NCBI RefSeq assembly: GCF_006094435.1
Contig: NZ_CP034783.1
Coordinates: 6,351,001-6,415,000 of the forward strand
DNA length: 64,000 bases
Source: Pseudomonas sp. MPC6
GTDB taxonomy: Bacteria; Pseudomonadota; Gammaproteobacteria; Pseudomonadales; Pseudomonadaceae
Direction: 5' to 3'
Shown: positions 21,856 through 30,709 of the stretch, one piece after another
How positions within the stretch are numbered: position 1 is the first letter of the stretch
Layout of the letters: every line of letters begins with the position of its first letter
The notes under the pieces: generated by a model
Seen by the model: the letters and a program-made list of their open reading frames with translations, nothing else
What the model was told of the DNA's origin: nothing
Databases searched by the model: none
Program-made: the position numbers and the translations under genes

Positions 21856-21932
21856 GCCACTGTAGCTCAATTGGTTAGAGCAACCGACTCATAATCGGTG
21901 GGTCGCGGGTTCGATTCCCGCCGGTGGCCCCA
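21856..21932 (+). tRNA. tRNA with CAU anticodon (Met or Ile2), encoded CCA
   Basis: A full cloverleaf: acceptor GCCACTG/CGGTGGC (one T-G pair), anticodon stem ACCGA/TCGGT with loop CTCATAA, variable GGGTC, perfect T-stem GCGGG/CCCGC with TTCGATT, then an encoded CCA. The discriminator base is C, whereas Met and Ile tRNAs normally have A. Its sequence differs in most stems from the broken tRNA just upstream, so it is not a tandem copy and may have come with the island. The variable loop is Met-like. Confidence 0.85.
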
Positions 21933-21973
21933 CTTCCTTGTATATCAAGCACTTAACGAGCACTGAAAAATTC

Positions 21974-21999
21974 CTCTGACCTCCCAGTCGGAGTTTTTT
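21974..21999 (+). terminator. Rho-independent terminator after the tRNA
   Basis: CTCTGAC pairs with GTCGGAG across a six-base loop, followed by six T. It lies about 40 bp after the intact tRNA and separates it from the recombinase operon. Confidence 0.75.
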
Positions 22000-22064
22000 G
22001 CGTGCTAAAAAATCGTCAAATCAAGACTTTTGCTTGACATGCCAAGTGCAACACCCAAAGCTAT

Positions 22065-23507
22065 ATGGGTGTTGTATTTGGAAATGCGTTCGTGAAAAAT
22101 TTCATCTTGGTCGAGGCACCGCTCACAAGCGAAGCTAAACACCTATTGCTTCACCTTGACCCGGATATGCCCGACGAGCTGCGGGAATTCAAGCCTTTTA
22201 CCCACTACACCATCTGGCTGGCACGTAGGGGTTATGCCCCCAACACGGCGAAGCTTTATGCCGAGCACGTGGGGCGGTTTGTGGATTACGTGTATGAAGC
22301 ATCAAAAACCCAGTTCGCGGCGGATGTCGACGTCACAATTGAGACCGTCATCAACAGCTACCAGGCGTATCTGCTGTTCGGTAAGGGCGCTGCGAACCCG
22401 ATAGCATTGAAATTGGCTGACAGCCTAGGCAAGGAGAAGCTCACAGGCCAAAACTCCCTAGCGCAGACCATCGAATCGTCGATTAAATGGTTTCTTGATG
22501 TATCGGAAACTAAGAACAGAATAGCGCCAGACCAGTTATTCAGCGCGTTCTACACAAAGCGAGCTGAGTACCGCAGCCAGTATGAGATTTCGGCGCACAA
22601 GGCCAATTCTTGGTTGGCCGCAGTCATTCGTGACTCGATTAAGTCGGTGATGCCTAAGCGCAAGGGAGACAAACTATTTCCCCAGGCAGCACGCAGGGAC
22701 AGGAAGAACGACCAAAAACCGTTCAAGACGGTAGCATTTCCCATCGAACGATCCGTGGATCTCATCAGGCAGGCAAAGCCAGCTAAGTCCAAAACTTTCT
22801 ATAGAGACATGACCCTCTATTCCCTACTCGCGGCGACAGGTGCTCGTTCGAGCGAGGCTTTGCAGGTGAGGATGCCCGATATCGACGATGATGAGTTCGC
22901 AGTTTTCCTCCGCGACCCTTTTGCACGCAAAACGCCTGGAATTACAGAGGATGAATACCAGTTCCTCGCCTGGAAGGGACGGGTGACCGAAATGACGTTC
23001 ATGATCGAACCCTTTGCCGGGATGTTCTGGGAAAACCTTGAGAAGTATTTGACCCGTGAGTACAACTCGAGCGTCGACCATGACTTCCTCTTTCAAAACC
23101 TCGATGGCAGGCCATTCTTCGCTAGCGACCGAAGCAGTCGAGACAAAACCTTCAAGAGCTACGCCCAAAAAGCAGGGGTAGAGGACGTTACAGGCATTAG
23201 CGCTCACTCGCTGCGACATATGTACGGAACCTACACTCTTAATTACTTGCCAGTTCCCGGACAGAGCATTCCAGGACTGCCTCTAGCTTATGTAAAAATC
23301 CTGATGGGTCACGCTAGTGCTTCTTCTACCATGAAGTACGCCAAGCACGACACTGACATAATTGAAGCCTATATCCAACACGCCAATCAGTACGTATCAC
23401 AACGTGGTGAAGCATCTTTCAGGACGATTCGAGCAGACTTCCACTTCCGCCAGCTAGAGTTACTCGAGGAAGAAGCCAAGCGTATTGAAGGAGAAAAGAA
23501 TGATTAA
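22065..23507 (+). CDS. Tyrosine recombinase, GmtY-like (gamma-mobile-trio)
   Basis: A 480-residue site-specific recombinase, the first gene of the island next to the broken tRNA. The catalytic set is visible: R261 (ATGARSSEAL), H381 and R384 (HSLRH), H416 (LMGHASAS) and nucleophile Y425 (MKYAKHD). The N-terminal part is a SAM-like arm-binding region (HYTIWLARRGYAPNTAKLY near residue 45). Size, order and partner genes match the gamma-mobile-trio recombinase GmtY as I recall it; the family name rests on memory and context. The ATG at 22065 has a weak ribosome site, and the GTG at 22092 with ggaaa upstream is an alternative start. The stop overlaps the next gene by eight bases. Confidence 0.85.
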   Translation: MGVVFGNAFVKNFILVEAPLTSEAKHLLLHLDPDMPDELREFKPFTHYTIWLARRGYAPNTAKLYAEHVGRFVDYVYEASKTQFAADVDVTIETVINSYQAYLLFGKGAANPIALKLADSLGKEKLTGQNSLAQTIESSIKWFLDVSETKNRIAPDQLFSAFYTKRAEYRSQYEISAHKANSWLAAVIRDSIKSVMPKRKGDKLFPQAARRDRKNDQKPFKTVAFPIERSVDLIRQAKPAKSKTFYRDMTLYSLLAATGARSSEALQVRMPDIDDDEFAVFLRDPFARKTPGITEDEYQFLAWKGRVTEMTFMIEPFAGMFWENLEKYLTREYNSSVDHDFLFQNLDGRPFFASDRSSRDKTFKSYAQKAGVEDVTGISAHSLRHMYGTYTLNYLPVPGQSIPGLPLAYVKILMGHASASSTMKYAKHDTDIIEAYIQHANQYVSQRGEASFRTIRADFHFRQLELLEEEAKRIEGEKND

Positions 23508-26500
23508 TCTCACCAAAGATGTTCTCATTATCAAGTCAGGAGAGGACTTGGAGAGGTCGATCAAAGAGGCTATTGCCAATGCTAAAGCATGTGTTTCCAA
23601 GGCGCTTTTTGAGTCCAAATACATCGCTCCTAGCAAAATCTCAAGCGGCTCCGTGAATGAGTATTACCAGGCCTCCGTCCTACGTTTCTTTAATGACCAT
23701 CTGGATCCGGCTAACGCTCCGGTATACGATGAAGATTGGGTGCACAACATCCATACTTGCACAAAGAAAACTCCAGAAGCAAGCATTGCCAAGCAGGTTG
23801 TGCCGAAGACTGCACATGGCTGGATTAACAAGTCCTCTCTGGAGAGGCTTGCTAAAGATTCAATATTGATTTTGCATTTTCTCTGGCAGGAAAAAGCCGT
23901 ACTTCTTCCGTTAGATACCAAGAAGCCCACTGGCAGCAACGAAACTAAGAAGAAGCATTTCGAGTTTGCTGCAGCTGACTACACTGAAGTTCTCGCCTTG
24001 GTCAGCAAGCCTTTCGTGCCTCATGTCACATACGAGAACATTCTTGATATAACTACTGTTATGAAACCGAGTGCCATCAAGAATTTCGAGTGGTATGCGT
24101 GGCGGATGATTCGCGCCACCGACTGGCACCAAATTGAAGACATCAGGCCGGTTGACATCTCTGATCTTATTGAACATCTAATTAAAACACGCCGTGGCGA
24201 AATCGACTGGTTCATGTATCCAATTGCCCCTGCGGCTTTTCTGAGCTACGTCCAGAAGCTATACCCTGAAAGGTGCCAGCAAGCCACTACACCCCCCAAA
24301 AATGATAAGACAGCCAGTAAAAAGGCATTAATCTCTGGTGAATTCAACATCCCTGCTGAACACCAAAAAAGCGTCGATCTCTGGTTGAAATATCAAGGCA
24401 AGTTTATTCAACTGCTAAAAACCAAAGGGATGAAGACGTTTAGGCGCTATGAAAGCAGCTTCACGGTGTTCAACACGTTCCTATTTAGTGAATATCCTGG
24501 AAGAACTGGTCTGCTTCCACCAGGGCCTCGAGATCTCAATCGTACACACATCGAAGGAGACGGCCAGGTTGGTTTTCTCAGTTATCTTCGCAAGGGGCGG
24601 TCGGGCACAGCCGTTCAAAAGTCCCTGTATCACCTGGAAGCTTTGTTTGACTACCTGATAGTCAACTCTAGCGCCGATGAGGAATTATCTGGCTTCGTTA
24701 ATCCGATTTCCCACATCGATTATCCAATTGTAAGCAGAAGCTCTGGCACCAACAAGCCAGCTTTCGAATCTGAGCACTTTCCCATTCTGCTGCAATACTG
24801 TTACGCAATTGAATCTTTCTCAACGCACCTTGCCGACAGGGTTTATGAAGAGCAGATCAATCTATATGACAAAAAATTCAGGGCAGATATACCCACAAAG
24901 AACTGGAACGAAGCCCAGAAAGTTATTCAAACTGAAAAGCTCGGATATGTACCGGTTGTTTTCTATCGCAACCCAGAATTTGACGTCAGCCAACCAAAGT
25001 CAGACATTAACCGCCCGATGAAATATGAAGCTCTACACCTTCTCCCTAGGTTCGTAGTGCCTATTATCGAACACAGTGTCGAAAGGAATGGACAATGGGT
25101 TTTCTATCCCCAACTGAACTACATTCGACACAACATCGTCGCGCTGGAAACCGGCGTTCGAAGCATTCACATTCGGTGGCTGGAAAAACTCACCTATGAT
25201 ATGCACATTGATCGATCTAGACCGCTACCGCCTCTTTGTAAGTTGCGAATCAATACAGACAAGGCAAATGGCGCTTGGGATTCTACTGTTTCGAGAAATG
25301 TAATTTATGTTTTAGACCGCCAAAAAGCCATGATTAAATGGTTCAACGATCCGTCAATGGATGTCCCGGTTTGGTACGACTACCATGAAGAAAGCCCATT
25401 TGGTATAATCACCTCCCTGTTCCCTAAGGGCGAAACTCCTGGTGTACTGACAGGAGAAGCCTATGGCAAATACTTCAAGAGGCTCGTCTATTCTTTTGAT
25501 TTGTTCTGCCGATTCCAGCTGGGAATTAATACTACTAACGCTATGCCAGAAGCTGTGGGTGACCTAGAGTCAATTGATGCGCCTCTCGATTACTTGGCGG
25601 CACTGAAACTCGAAGCACAGGCCTGTAAGCTCATCGAGCATACTCCGCACTCTTGTCGAGTTTCAGTGGTGTCCGAGTACATCAGGGTATTGCCGCCACA
25701 TATCATAGGCGCGTTCATCACGGGGCAAGCCACTGAAGAACACGTCATGTATTACGCGAAAGTCGACCCTGCATACCTGAAATCGGTGGCTCAGTTTCAG
25801 AAGATGAGTGTCGAGCAGGGCTGGCTCATTGATCGTCCAGCAATGTCCAATATTAAAGCCGAAGATGTTTCCTCAAAGCTCCAGCAGGCTTTCCGTCGAG
25901 ATAAGGAAAAGTCTCTGATTGATTTCGGCGCCATCTCCTTTGACCGCGAGATGAAGGACGATGTCGTGTCTGGCGTCAGGGCCGCAAAACAGCGCCCAAT
26001 TGATTCGCTGGCTTTCATGCCCACTCACATCTGTCCGTTCGGCAATCACTGTCCAGCGGACGTGGTGAAAGACTTGGGTGCCATCCCTGGACTGAGTACG
26101 CCATGCGGTGGTTGCTACTACTCAGTCAAAACTGTCGACCATCTGCCTAGGATTCACGGCCATATCCGAGCTTTAACTGATGAATGCAGCGAGCTAGAGG
26201 CGTACATCGCGGAGGCCAAAAGGAATGGTGCATCGCTAGAAAGCCTTGTACAGAAAGCCAACCGTCGCAAATTCCTGGCTACGGAGATCATCTCTTGGAG
26301 CGTCACAGCACACTGTCTCGAACAAATGTATAGCGAGATTAAAACGCGTGAAAGCTTCTTGGTAGAGAAGCCTGAAATCGTGTCAGAACATCTCGAACGT
26401 CTGGAGCTGAAAGAGCACTCGCTCTCCAATCTCATCGCCCGTACTGCGGAAGCCAAGTCACATGCAGAGTATTTCACTCCACAGTTGAACCAGCAGCTCA

Positions 26501-26733
26501 AGGTTGCTAGGAACAAGCTCCTAGCGTTCACCGGAGACTTCAACCGCATGCTGGAAGAAGCCCCGACTGGTTTCACCTTAATCGATGAATTCAGGGGGCT
26601 GATTCGATCTACCTGTGAAGTCCTCGGCATTTCGCTGCATGACCTGAGCGATGCAATGACCAAGCCCATGGCTCTGAATCGCCCTGACTCGATTCTTAAG
26701 CTAATTTCGAGCCCTGGGAGTGTCCCGGCATGA
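23500..26733 (+). CDS. Large recombinase-like protein, GmtZ-like (gamma-mobile-trio)
   Basis: A 1077-residue protein. The ATG at 23500 has a strong aaggag site; a TTG at 23485 would add five residues. It looks like a second, divergent tyrosine recombinase: R554 (VRSIHIRW), H717 and R720 (HSCR), Q743 where His or Trp is usual (TGQATEEH), and Y752 (YYAKVD), with the same nine-residue Q/H-to-Y spacing as the upstream recombinase. Downstream sit C845-x5-C851 and C869-x2-C872, a probable zinc site, followed by coiled-coil helices to the C terminus. A DNA-bridging or cofactor role in integration is inferred. It overlaps its neighbours on both sides. Confidence 0.8.
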   Translation: MINLTKDVLIIKSGEDLERSIKEAIANAKACVSKALFESKYIAPSKISSGSVNEYYQASVLRFFNDHLDPANAPVYDEDWVHNIHTCTKKTPEASIAKQVVPKTAHGWINKSSLERLAKDSILILHFLWQEKAVLLPLDTKKPTGSNETKKKHFEFAAADYTEVLALVSKPFVPHVTYENILDITTVMKPSAIKNFEWYAWRMIRATDWHQIEDIRPVDISDLIEHLIKTRRGEIDWFMYPIAPAAFLSYVQKLYPERCQQATTPPKNDKTASKKALISGEFNIPAEHQKSVDLWLKYQGKFIQLLKTKGMKTFRRYESSFTVFNTFLFSEYPGRTGLLPPGPRDLNRTHIEGDGQVGFLSYLRKGRSGTAVQKSLYHLEALFDYLIVNSSADEELSGFVNPISHIDYPIVSRSSGTNKPAFESEHFPILLQYCYAIESFSTHLADRVYEEQINLYDKKFRADIPTKNWNEAQKVIQTEKLGYVPVVFYRNPEFDVSQPKSDINRPMKYEALHLLPRFVVPIIEHSVERNGQWVFYPQLNYIRHNIVALETGVRSIHIRWLEKLTYDMHIDRSRPLPPLCKLRINTDKANGAWDSTVSRNVIYVLDRQKAMIKWFNDPSMDVPVWYDYHEESPFGIITSLFPKGETPGVLTGEAYGKYFKRLVYSFDLFCRFQLGINTTNAMPEAVGDLESIDAPLDYLAALKLEAQACKLIEHTPHSCRVSVVSEYIRVLPPHIIGAFITGQATEEHVMYYAKVDPAYLKSVAQFQKMSVEQGWLIDRPAMSNIKAEDVSSKLQQAFRRDKEKSLIDFGAISFDREMKDDVVSGVRAAKQRPIDSLAFMPTHICPFGNHCPADVVKDLGAIPGLSTPCGGCYYSVKTVDHLPRIHGHIRALTDECSELEAYIAEAKRNGASLESLVQKANRRKFLATEIISWSVTAHCLEQMYSEIKTRESFLVEKPEIVSEHLERLELKEHSLSNLIARTAEAKSHAEYFTPQLNQQLKVARNKLLAFTGDFNRMLEEAPTGFTLIDEFRGLIRSTCEVLGISLHDLSDAMTKPMALNRPDSILKLISSPGSVPA

Positions 26734-27398
26734 GCAAGGGTGCAAAACCTGGCCAAAATCGCTTTGCAGGCTCCCAAAAGAGGAATCGCGAGTTCAGGAT
26801 CAGCCGGATAAAGGATGAAGTTGTCCCGAGACTGAAGACGTTCGTGGGGAAGACATCTTTTGACGGCATTACCCCTTTTTCCAGATTTTGTGCGGAGCTC
26901 TATAACGCCGACCTGCCCGTGAACGAGAAGAAAATTGGCTATCGCACACTCGTTCAAAGCACCGATTATTGGGCACTGATCGGCCCACTGTTCCACAGAT
27001 ACTGGGACTCCGGCAGCAACATGGAATCCACGAAGAACAAGCTAGTGGAGAAGCTATCAGCGCGTCGGGCAGATGGGCTCCAAGCAGAGACAGAAAGGCT
27101 GAAGAAAGAGATAGAGGCTCTCAGATCAGCGCTTCGTACTCATGGGGTCACCCTGGCCCCCATTCCGGACTCAAAGCATAGCGATCAGGCCTTCATGGCG
27201 AAGTTTGATAAGACCTGCCGCGCCCTTATGCTGGTGCTCAAAGCGAGCGACGGCATGTTCGATGTTGACTTGAAGGCCGGGAAAATCACCTGCACGTTTG
27301 ATGATCTCGAACCTGCTGAGGGCCTTGTACCAAAAGAGATTGCTGAACCCTTCGTCCTTTGGATGAAAGCCAAGGAAAGCAAAAATGGCGACCAGTGA
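26730..27398 (+). CDS. Small coiled-coil protein, GmtX-like (gamma-mobile-trio)
   Basis: A 222-residue protein whose ATG overlaps the previous stop (ATGA). The N-terminal third is basic (KGAKPGQNRFAGSQKRNRE). A coiled coil follows at about 100-140 (LQAETERLKKEIEALRSAL), then a folded C-terminal part. I recognise it only by position as the third member of the trio; its function is unknown. Regulatory or accessory DNA-binding roles are plausible. Confidence 0.7.
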   Translation: MSKGAKPGQNRFAGSQKRNREFRISRIKDEVVPRLKTFVGKTSFDGITPFSRFCAELYNADLPVNEKKIGYRTLVQSTDYWALIGPLFHRYWDSGSNMESTKNKLVEKLSARRADGLQAETERLKKEIEALRSALRTHGVTLAPIPDSKHSDQAFMAKFDKTCRALMLVLKASDGMFDVDLKAGKITCTFDDLEPAEGLVPKEIAEPFVLWMKAKESKNGDQ

Positions 27399-27858
27399 TC
27401 TAAAGCGCTCTCCGTACGACCGCTACAGGGACTATGTGCTGCAGTTGGAACAGGCTGGGAAAAAATTTCCTGTGAATCAGTTTGGCGCCGTCAACTTCAG
27501 CAAAATCGCTGATGAATGTGGCAATCGCAGGCAGTGGTTTTCTGAAAGCGCCAAGAAGGTCTTTTGCCCCCAGGGCCACACCTTGGAGCAAGTAATCGCG
27601 AAGGACATTCGCCGCATAGGCAGCGAGGTTGTTGCGACCAAAGACCCTGATTCTCTGGCGGTTGATGTGGCAGATTCGAAAAGTCGCGAAGCGAATCGGC
27701 TGCGAGTAATGCTTGAGCAAAAGTCGAAGGAAAACGAACTGCTCCGCGAGCAAGTTGAGCGACTCTCTGCCGAGCTACGGTTGCTTCGGACATCTGCGCA
27801 AGAAATCAGTAGCCAGCAGGACTTGATGATCGACTCCGGGCGGTCATTCATCCTATGA
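27385..27858 (+). CDS. Small putative DNA-binding protein, fourth gene of the integration operon
   Basis: A 157-residue protein that starts inside the end of the preceding gene (14-base overlap). The N-terminal half (FPVNQFGAVNFSKIADECG, then RRQWFSESAKKVF) looks like a helix-turn-helix that recognises a site. The C-terminal half is a heptad-rich coiled coil ending in a short tail. The layout resembles the preceding gene (small, N-terminal basic/helical, C-terminal coiled coil). No family is recognised. Its stop overlaps the helicase start by four bases, which ties it to the integration module rather than to cargo. Confidence 0.65.
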   Translation: MATSDLKRSPYDRYRDYVLQLEQAGKKFPVNQFGAVNFSKIADECGNRRQWFSESAKKVFCPQGHTLEQVIAKDIRRIGSEVVATKDPDSLAVDVADSKSREANRLRVMLEQKSKENELLREQVERLSAELRLLRTSAQEISSQQDLMIDSGRSFIL

Positions 27859-30020
27859 GCAATCTGTCGAACATAATCCAGGTGAGCTCGGTGAAGCCAG
27901 GCAGTTTTGGCGGGGCAGTTTTCTCCGGACGCATCATTGGCCAAAACAAAATCTACACATGCAGAGCCAGCTATAAAGTCATCACTCGCATACCTCAACC
28001 CGGTGAATGCTGGCAGTTCAAAGGCTCGATCACAGGGCATGATCAGTACAGGGATTTCGTTCTGATCGAAAGCTGCCACATCGTAAACCTGCCCATAGCG
28101 GCATATGTGGAACGATTGCTGATAAAGCATCCTGCATTTCGCGGGCTGTCATTCGGCAAAGCGAAAGTCTCGAAACTGGTCAGGGCATTTGGCGCAGAAA
28201 ACCTTGCTCAGGCATTGACTGCAGGCAGAGTCAGTCACCTGGCGGAATTGATTAATCCTGATCTCGCCCAAAAAGTCGTGGATGCCTGGAGGACACTGCA
28301 GGATGAGATTTCAACAATTGAATTTCTCATGGAGCACGACTTCGACCCTGGGCTCGCCAAAAGCATTCTCAAGGTTTGCCAGACGGACACGGTTGAGCGC
28401 CTGAAGCTTAATCCGTACAGCCTCATTGCGTTTCAAGGCATCCACCCGAACATGTGGAAAATCGTAGACGCCGCAGCAGCCAAGCTAGGCATACCTCGTG
28501 ATGACCCACGCAGGCTGGCCGGCCTTGTGGAGAACTTGCTCTATGTGCGCTTGGATCAGGGTCATACCGCATACGAAATAGAAGAGCTAAAAGTCGCCCT
28601 GATGCAGAAGCTTCCATCCGCCAGACTGGTAGACCAAGCTATCGACTGCGCCCTACAAAGGCGTGCTGTATGCGTTAAGAAGCATCAAGGGACGACGCTT
28701 ATCCAGCCACTGGGAGCGGCCCTTGTCGAAAGTAACCTTGAGCAGCGTGTCGCTAGTCTACTGTCCGCTCAGGCCTCGTTGCTCCACGGTTCTGCGCAAG
28801 AACTGAAGGAAGCGATTGAAGATTACTGCGCACACGGTGAGAGCGTGCCTGGACACTCACTCACCCCAGACCAGAAAAGCGCAGTGCTGATGGCGCTTAC
28901 TAATCGCATCAGCACGCTGACTGGATTTGGCGGTACGGGCAAGACAACCGTGCTGAAAGCCATCGTTGATATAGCCTCTCAGCAGCGCCCTGTGCATGTC
29001 TTAGCACTGAGCGGAAAAGCCAAGGAACGCGCCAAGGAGTCTGTTGGCCGAGACACCTACACGATCCACAGCTTCTTGATCAAAATCAGCACTGCAAGCT
29101 CCGGGTTCAGCACTGGAGGCGACCCTCTGGTAATCATCGATGAATCCAGCATGGTAGACATCGCCTTGATGCTGAAACTGCTGAATGCCTTCGCGAAGAA
29201 AGAACTGTCCCTCTTGCTAGTAGGCGATACCGGTCAGCTATCACCGGTTGGTTATGGAATCTTCTTCCATGCACTGGCCAAATCGAAGGCGATACCGTCG
29301 ACCCACCTGATCAAGGTTCACAGGTCAATCGGCAACAGCCACCTTCAGAACATCGCCATGAAGATTAGATCTGGTCATCTGGATACCCTGCCATTCTGGA
29401 ATGGCGAGCGCGATGGGGTTTATCTAATCCCCTGCACAAACACGCAGGACATGCTGACACACCTCGCGAAGATCAAGCAGATCATCCCTGACGCTCAGAT
29501 CCTGACGCCACACATGTCTGATCGCATGCCGGATTCTGGACACAAGATAAACAACTATCTGCAAAGCGCCCTCCAGCATACAGACGAGACGCTGGGCATT
29601 TGGATGGGCAAATATTGGCTGCGAGTTAACGACCCCGTCATCGTCACCCAGAATAGCTACGAGCATAATCTGTTCAACGGCAACACCGGGATCATGACTG
29701 GCGTCACGTCAATCGATGGCCAGACTTCAGGTGTATTCTTCTTCAATGGGTTCGAAGTCACCCTGTCCAGGATGGACTTGTTCGGGCTGGGAATGAAGCT
29801 TGCCTACGCCATTTCCATTCATAAGGCGCAAGGCAGCGAGTACGAGACGTCGATCCTTTGCACTCTGAGTCAAAGCGAATTTGTGGAACGAAGCATGCTG
29901 TACACAGCCGTCTCCCGATCTAAGCGGCTGGCTTTGATACTAAGCACGCAGAACATCATGCAGCAGGGGGTAGCTCGCCCAAACCGAAGCGACACCCTCT
30001 GTGTTGGCTTCTCGGTTTGA
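27855..30020 (+). CDS. RecD2-like superfamily 1B DNA helicase
   Basis: A 721-residue helicase. The N-terminal 330 residues resemble RecD2, with an OB-like start and helix-hairpin-helix repeats (NPYSLIAFQGIHPNMWK, then LGIPRDDPRRLAGL). Walker A is GFGGTGKTT (357-365, K363), Walker B is IIDESSMVD (D429, E430), followed by GDTGQLSPVGYG. The C-terminal motifs AISIHKAQGSEYE and YTAVSRSK are intact. RecD2-type enzymes are 5'-3' helicases. It is the last gene of a five-gene overlapping operon with two recombinases, so a role in processing the excised or incoming element is inferred. A defence role is the alternative. Confidence 0.8.
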   Translation: MSNLSNIIQVSSVKPGSFGGAVFSGRIIGQNKIYTCRASYKVITRIPQPGECWQFKGSITGHDQYRDFVLIESCHIVNLPIAAYVERLLIKHPAFRGLSFGKAKVSKLVRAFGAENLAQALTAGRVSHLAELINPDLAQKVVDAWRTLQDEISTIEFLMEHDFDPGLAKSILKVCQTDTVERLKLNPYSLIAFQGIHPNMWKIVDAAAAKLGIPRDDPRRLAGLVENLLYVRLDQGHTAYEIEELKVALMQKLPSARLVDQAIDCALQRRAVCVKKHQGTTLIQPLGAALVESNLEQRVASLLSAQASLLHGSAQELKEAIEDYCAHGESVPGHSLTPDQKSAVLMALTNRISTLTGFGGTGKTTVLKAIVDIASQQRPVHVLALSGKAKERAKESVGRDTYTIHSFLIKISTASSGFSTGGDPLVIIDESSMVDIALMLKLLNAFAKKELSLLLVGDTGQLSPVGYGIFFHALAKSKAIPSTHLIKVHRSIGNSHLQNIAMKIRSGHLDTLPFWNGERDGVYLIPCTNTQDMLTHLAKIKQIIPDAQILTPHMSDRMPDSGHKINNYLQSALQHTDETLGIWMGKYWLRVNDPVIVTQNSYEHNLFNGNTGIMTGVTSIDGQTSGVFFFNGFEVTLSRMDLFGLGMKLAYAISIHKAQGSEYETSILCTLSQSEFVERSMLYTAVSRSKRLALILSTQNIMQQGVARPNRSDTLCVGFSV

Positions 30021-30113
30021 ACACCAAACAGGTCGTTAGCCCTACAATATTGCGGGCAGGGCTTTCGCTTCAGGCGCCTTACCCTCCTTGTATGATCGCA
30101 GGATCCGCGCCCA

Positions 30114-30689
30114 ATGCCTCAAGGTAGGAGAATGTCATTGAAGTTGCTCACAACGCTTTGGAGCGTCATCAGCCCCGACCGTCGCCCCGAGTGGGAGAAA
30201 GCGCGTGAACGCGAGTTCATCCTGGCGGCAAACTCCTTGAAGACCCTCAAGGTGACACCGGAGGGTGGGATGTCCATCGATCCCGAAGAGCTCCGCGATC
30301 AGATAGTCGCCTCACGTGAGCAATTGAAGCATCTTGTCCACAAACCAAGAGCGCCTAGCCAGCCATTCAAGGCCGTGGCAGACCTCCAGGTGGAACAGGA
30401 AGCGGAATCCTGCGTTGCCGCTTCAGTGGATGCCTTGGACTGTATTGAGGTAGTGGCCTGGCGTCGTATGGCTTCTGGATCGTCTGTGCGCTACGTATGC
30501 TTACAGTCACTCAAGACTGGTAAGTGCGCTGTTGCCTCTGCCAGCCTGTTTACGGGTGACGCACACAACCTACCGCCTTGGGTCGACGCTAATACAGACA
30601 GGCAGGTTGCAGACGCGTTACGCAGGTCAAAGCTGCAGTGGTTCGGAACCGTGGGTGAAGCCATGGACAGCTGGGACAGCAACCTGTGA
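30114..30689 (+). CDS. Hypothetical protein paired with a histidine phosphatase
   Basis: A 191-residue protein of no family I recognise. Two starts are possible: the ATG at 30114 or the ATG at 30132, which has an aagg site eight bases upstream and gives MSLKLLTTLWSVISPDRR. The first third is helical and charged. The C-terminal half is a compact domain of alternating strands (CIEVVAWRRMASGSSVRYVC, then WFGTVGEAM). It begins about 100 bp after the helicase, and its stop is 20 bp before the likely start of the phosphatase gene. The two look like a small cargo operon. Confidence 0.6.
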   Translation: MPQGRRMSLKLLTTLWSVISPDRRPEWEKAREREFILAANSLKTLKVTPEGGMSIDPEELRDQIVASREQLKHLVHKPRAPSQPFKAVADLQVEQEAESCVAASVDALDCIEVVAWRRMASGSSVRYVCLQSLKTGKCAVASASLFTGDAHNLPPWVDANTDRQVADALRRSKLQWFGTVGEAMDSWDSNL

Positions 30690-30709
30690 CAAGCCCTGGA
30701 GATGGCGTG

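Noticed and set aside
21734..21932. Tandem duplication of one tRNA gene
   Set aside because: Both have the CAT anticodon, but acceptor, anticodon and T-stems differ at most positions, so they are different tRNAs.
22034..22062. TTGACA before the recombinase gene as a promoter
   Set aside because: No -10 box at a suitable distance that also fits the ATG at 22065; left unassigned.
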